Assembly: GCA_050013795.1 (NCBI GenBank)
Contig: JBEKEO010000131.1
Span: forward strand, 1 to 8,687
Length of the DNA: 8,687 nucleotides
Source: CAWHOW01 sp050013795
GTDB taxonomy: Bacteria > Bacteroidota > Bacteroidia > Bacteroidales > CG2-30-32-10
Reading direction: 5' to 3'
The notes under the pieces are model-generated. The model saw nothing but the letters and a program-made list of their open reading frames with translations, had not been told where the DNA came from and searched no databases. Of this stretch, positions 6,392 to 8,687 are shown in pieces (the first letter of the stretch is position 1; each line of letters starts with the position of its first letter). Both the position numbers and the translations under genes were made by a program.

Positions 6392-7424
6392 AATCTATTA
6401 TTATTTTGTTAAACATTTCTTTATCCGAAGGGAAAAAGTCAGTCATGATTGGAATGTAAAATACAGGAAGATCTTTCAACGCTTCTTTCTGTTCGTATGT
6501 TTCAATCCGCATCTTATCTTTTTCGGTTGTAAGGATTATCTTATGATTGGCAGCAAAATTATTAAAACTTTCCCGGATTTTAAGTAAATCAGAATTCGAA
6601 TATTTATAATGGTCACCGTAATGCATTGATATTACTTCATATTTCTTAGCATGTAAATATTCCTCTAACGGCTTTGTGTTGGCAATTCCGGAAAATAAAA
6701 GAATGGAATCAAACTTATCAACGCTTTTTTCTGTATCATTATTCAAAGGTAGCATAGGCAGGTAATCAATATAGCTGAAAAAAACTTGCTGATGTGCTTT
6801 TGGGGCAATATTGCCAGTAATTACTTTCCTCCCAGTTTCGCTGAGAGTCCTGGGACATTTGGTAACAATAATAATATCGGCACGCTTAGCCCCACTTCTG
6901 AATTCGCGTAAGCTTCCTGAAGGCAGCACATAATCATCAGTGTAAAGATTATTATAATCCGTTAACAATATATTCAGACCTGCTTTTATGGAGCGGTGCT
7001 GAAAAGCATCATCAAGAATAATACAACCTAAATCTTTATTCTTTTTTAATAATTGGTTTACTCCTGCACACCTGTCTTCGCAAACTGCTACTGTTATTTC
7101 GGAGAATTTAGATTTAAATTGTTTAGGCTCATCACCAATATCGGAAATTAATGAAGAGCTATCCGCAAGAACAAAACCTTTGGTTCTTCTTTTATAACCG
7201 CGGCTTAATGTGGCTACATTTATTTTCCCTGTTAATAACCTGATGAGATATTCTACAGTAGGTGTCTTTCCTGACCCACCATAACTAAGGTTACCGACAG
7301 TTATAATGGGTAAATTAAATGAATGTGTCTTGAAAAAATTTAAATCAAATAATATATTCCTTACAGCTACTGTAAATCCGTAAATAAAAGAAAATGGGAA
7401 TAGAATAAATTTAAAAAATTTCAT
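6354..7424 (-). CDS. lpxK: Tetraacyldisaccharide 4'-kinase LpxK (lipid A biosynthesis)
   Basis: A protein of 356 residues, normal for LpxK. It phosphorylates the 4' position of the tetraacyldisaccharide 1-phosphate at the cytoplasmic face of the inner membrane, producing lipid IVA. The N-terminus is hydrophobic (1-25), as expected for the membrane-embedding helix. Visible motifs are the P-loop VGNLSYGGSGKTPTVEYL (43-60), SRGYKRR (74-80), DDAFQHRSI (138-146, variant of DDGFQH with the catalytic Asp retained), LPSGSLREF (167-175) and TEKDKMR (300-306). It is first in a probable lpxK, nucleoside phosphorylase, tlpA transcript and overlaps the second gene. A weak -7-like TAATTTAG (7467-7460, one mismatch to TAnnTTTG) lies 35 nt upstream. 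The gene is divergent from the NIF3-family gene across 174 bp that hold only control sequences. Confidence 0.96.
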   Translation of the reverse strand: MKFFKFILFPFSFIYGFTVAVRNILFDLNFFKTHSFNLPIITVGNLSYGGSGKTPTVEYLIRLLTGKINVATLSRGYKRRTKGFVLADSSSLISDIGDEPKQFKSKFSEITVAVCEDRCAGVNQLLKKNKDLGCIILDDAFQHRSIKAGLNILLTDYNNLYTDDYVLPSGSLREFRSGAKRADIIIVTKCPRTLSETGRKVITGNIAPKAHQQVFFSYIDYLPMLPLNNDTEKSVDKFDSILLFSGIANTKPLEEYLHAKKYEVISMHYGDHYKYSNSDLLKIRESFNNFAANHKIILTTEKDKMRIETYEQKEALKDLPVFYIPIMTDFFPSDKEMFNKIIIDYVENAGKNKRND

Positions 7425-7532
7425 TTGCTAAAATTACTAAAACTATTATAAACACCTTTCTAAATTATTTTTCTTAATAAATGGGTATTAATTATTGAAT
7501 TCAGATGAACAGTCAGCGTCGTAATAAAATAA

Positions 7533-7561
7533 TTGATTTTCATAAGGTCTTTGTATCTTTG
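7533..7561 (+). promoter_or_regulatory. Bacteroidota promoter (-33 TTG and -7 TATCTTTG) of the NIF3-family gene
   Basis: TTG at 7533-7535 and TATCTTTG at 7554-7561 are separated by 18 bp, close to the usual spacing of the Bacteroidota -33/-7 promoter. This is the best promoter match in the window. Transcription should start near 7567, giving a leader of about 30 nt to the ATG at 7599. Confidence 0.65.
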
Positions 7562-7569
7562 TAAAATTT

Positions 7570-7602
7570 ATGAAGGTTTTCACTGAGAAACCAATTTTAT
7601 GA
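7570..7602 (+). CDS. Possible 10-codon upstream ORF, ATGA-coupled to the NIF3-family gene
   Basis: An ATG at 7570, a few bases after the predicted transcription start, opens MKVFTEKPIL and ends at TGA 7600-7602, which overlaps the start codon of the next gene as ATGA. It could be a near-leaderless leader peptide with translational coupling. It could equally be chance, since the leader is short and A/T-rich. Nothing in the peptide suggests attenuation, such as a run of one amino acid. Confidence 0.2.
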   Translation: MKVFTEKPIL

Positions 7603-8687
7603 AAGTCAAAGATATTATTGATTGTATTGAAAAGCTTGCACCTTCTGAATTCCAGGAAAGCTATGACAATTCCGGTCTGATTATTGGAGATGCTGAAAGT
7701 AAAGTTTACAAAGCTCTTATATGTATTGATGTGACTGAACGAGTCATTGAAGAGGCGATTAAAAATAAATGCAACCTGATAGTATCTCATCACCCTCTTA
7801 TTTTTAATAGGATTAATAAAATCACGAATGATAGTTCTACAGGAAGGAGTATAATAAAGGCTGTTCAGCATAATATTTCTGTTTACGCAGCCCATACCAA
7901 TCTTGATAATGTTCTGGGTGGAATAAATTCCATTTTTTGTAAAAAAATCGGATTGATAAATACTAAAATATTAACACCACGGAAAGGTATTTTAAAGAAG
8001 CTTGTAACCTTTTGTCCTGTTAATAAGGCTGATACTGTCAGGAAAGCATTGTTTGACAGTGGTGCCGGGCATATTGGAAATTATGATTCATGTAGCTATA
8101 ACATTAATGGTAATGGCACTTTTCGCGCATTAGAAAATGCAAACCCTTATGTAGGTAAAAAAGGCAGGCTGCATGTTGAAAATGAAATAAGGATTGAAAC
8201 AATTTTCCCCGGGTATTTGGAAAAAGACATTTTGAAGGCATTATTCAAATCCCATCCCTATGAAGAAGTAGCATATGATGTTTATCCACTGGATAATGAA
8301 TTTATGAAAGCAGGTGCAGGAATGATTGGGGAATTAAGCAAGCCATTAGATGTCAACGATTTCCTAAAGCGAATCAAAAAGATAGTTGGGTGTAGCAGCA
8401 TCAGATATTCAGAATTAATTAACCTTCAAGTAAAAAAAGTAGCTGTTTGCGGGGGGGCGGGTAGTTTTTTAATTAAAGATGCTATTTCTGCAGGCGCTGA
8501 TATTTTTATCACTTCCGATTTGAAATACCACCAGTTTTATGAAGTAGAAGGAAGGATTATAATTGCTGATATCGGGCATTATGAAAGCGAACAGATTGCC
8601 AAAGAAATTTTAGTTGATTTGCTAAGCAAAAATTTTCCTACATTTGCAATTCTGGTTTCAAGAGAGGATAAAAACCCGGTTCATTAT
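7599..8687 (+). CDS. NIF3/DUF34 family dinuclear-metal protein (YqfO/YbgI type), last few codons missing
   Basis: 363 open codons from ATG 7599 reach the window end. The final EDKNPVHY resembles the usual C-terminus of the family, so very few residues are missing. Metal ligands match YbgI: His64 and His65 in SHHPLIF, Asp103 in AAHTNLDNVLGG, and His327 and Glu331 in DIGHYESE. The core is split by an insert (about 130-240, including SHPYEEVAYDVYPL), the CutA/PII-like domain of the longer YqfO-type members. The family forms hexameric toroids with a two-metal site. Its role is not settled; many databases call it GTP cyclohydrolase 1 type 2 on the basis of one characterised member, a label I would treat cautiously. 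A run of seven G at 8451-8457 falls in the VCGGAGSF segment, and the frame is intact across it. Confidence 0.94.
   Translation, partial: MKVKDIIDCIEKLAPSEFQESYDNSGLIIGDAESKVYKALICIDVTERVIEEAIKNKCNLIVSHHPLIFNRINKITNDSSTGRSIIKAVQHNISVYAAHTNLDNVLGGINSIFCKKIGLINTKILTPRKGILKKLVTFCPVNKADTVRKALFDSGAGHIGNYDSCSYNINGNGTFRALENANPYVGKKGRLHVENEIRIETIFPGYLEKDILKALFKSHPYEEVAYDVYPLDNEFMKAGAGMIGELSKPLDVNDFLKRIKKIVGCSSIRYSELINLQVKKVAVCGGAGSFLIKDAISAGADIFITSDLKYHQFYEVEGRIIIADIGHYESEQIAKEILVDLLSKNFPTFAILVSREDKNPVHY

Noticed and set aside
7488..7895. Minus-strand ORF of 135 codons opposite the NIF3-family gene
   Set aside because: It lies antisense to a well-supported conserved gene and its promoter, and its low-complexity Asn/Phe/Ile composition is typical of a shadow of AT-rich coding sequence.

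Overview
This 8.7 kb window looks like an ordinary housekeeping stretch from a Gram-negative member of the Bacteroidota. The evidence is an AT-rich background, TAnnTTTG-type promoter -7 elements (the Bacteroidota consensus) in front of three genes, a DUF4369-TlpA type lipoprotein, lipid A and LPS genes (LpxK, an LptF/LptG-family permease), and short intergenic CTGCC runs. No plasmid, phage, transposon, CRISPR, tRNA or rRNA signature was seen. Family names come from motif recognition only; no database search was possible.

Layout. (1) Positions 1-547, minus strand: the N-terminal part of a secreted beta-propeller protein (FG-GAP/VCBS and PQQ-like repeats), cut by the window edge. It has a promoter-like element at 607-614 and an apparent ATA instead of ATG at the natural start. 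(2) Positions 548-1136 hold no confident gene. Most of this gap is a GC-rich tandem array of a 21-bp unit (663-1007, about 14 full copies plus degenerate edges), followed by a small CTGCC-rich stretch. (3) Positions 1137-3166, minus strand: dprA then rsgA, joined by an ATGA stop/start overlap. (4) Positions 3276-4361, plus strand: an LptF/LptG-family permease, divergent from dprA. (5) Positions 4370-7424, minus strand: lpxK, then a purine nucleoside phosphorylase, then a TlpA-like thiol-disulfide lipoprotein, probably one transcript. The permease and the TlpA gene converge with only 8 bp between stop codons. (6) Positions 7599-8687, plus strand: a NIF3/DUF34 family gene, almost complete, with a good promoter and a tiny upstream ORF.

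How the genes relate. LpxK (4'-phosphorylation of the lipid A precursor) and the LptF/LptG permease (LPS extraction from the inner membrane) serve outer-membrane biogenesis. DprA (recombination mediator) and RsgA (30S maturation GTPase) are a translationally coupled housekeeping pair. The nucleoside phosphorylase serves purine salvage, and TlpA is envelope redox. I see no evidence of a new multi-gene system. The one part that known gene families do not explain is the 21-bp minisatellite, which is two helical turns and also seven codons long, carries a conserved GAG-N3-CTC dyad, and sits just upstream of the secreted propeller gene. The other points worth a look are the ATA start, an Asp in place of the usual purine-contacting Asn in the nucleoside phosphorylase, and the ATGA-coupled upstream ORF of the NIF3 gene.
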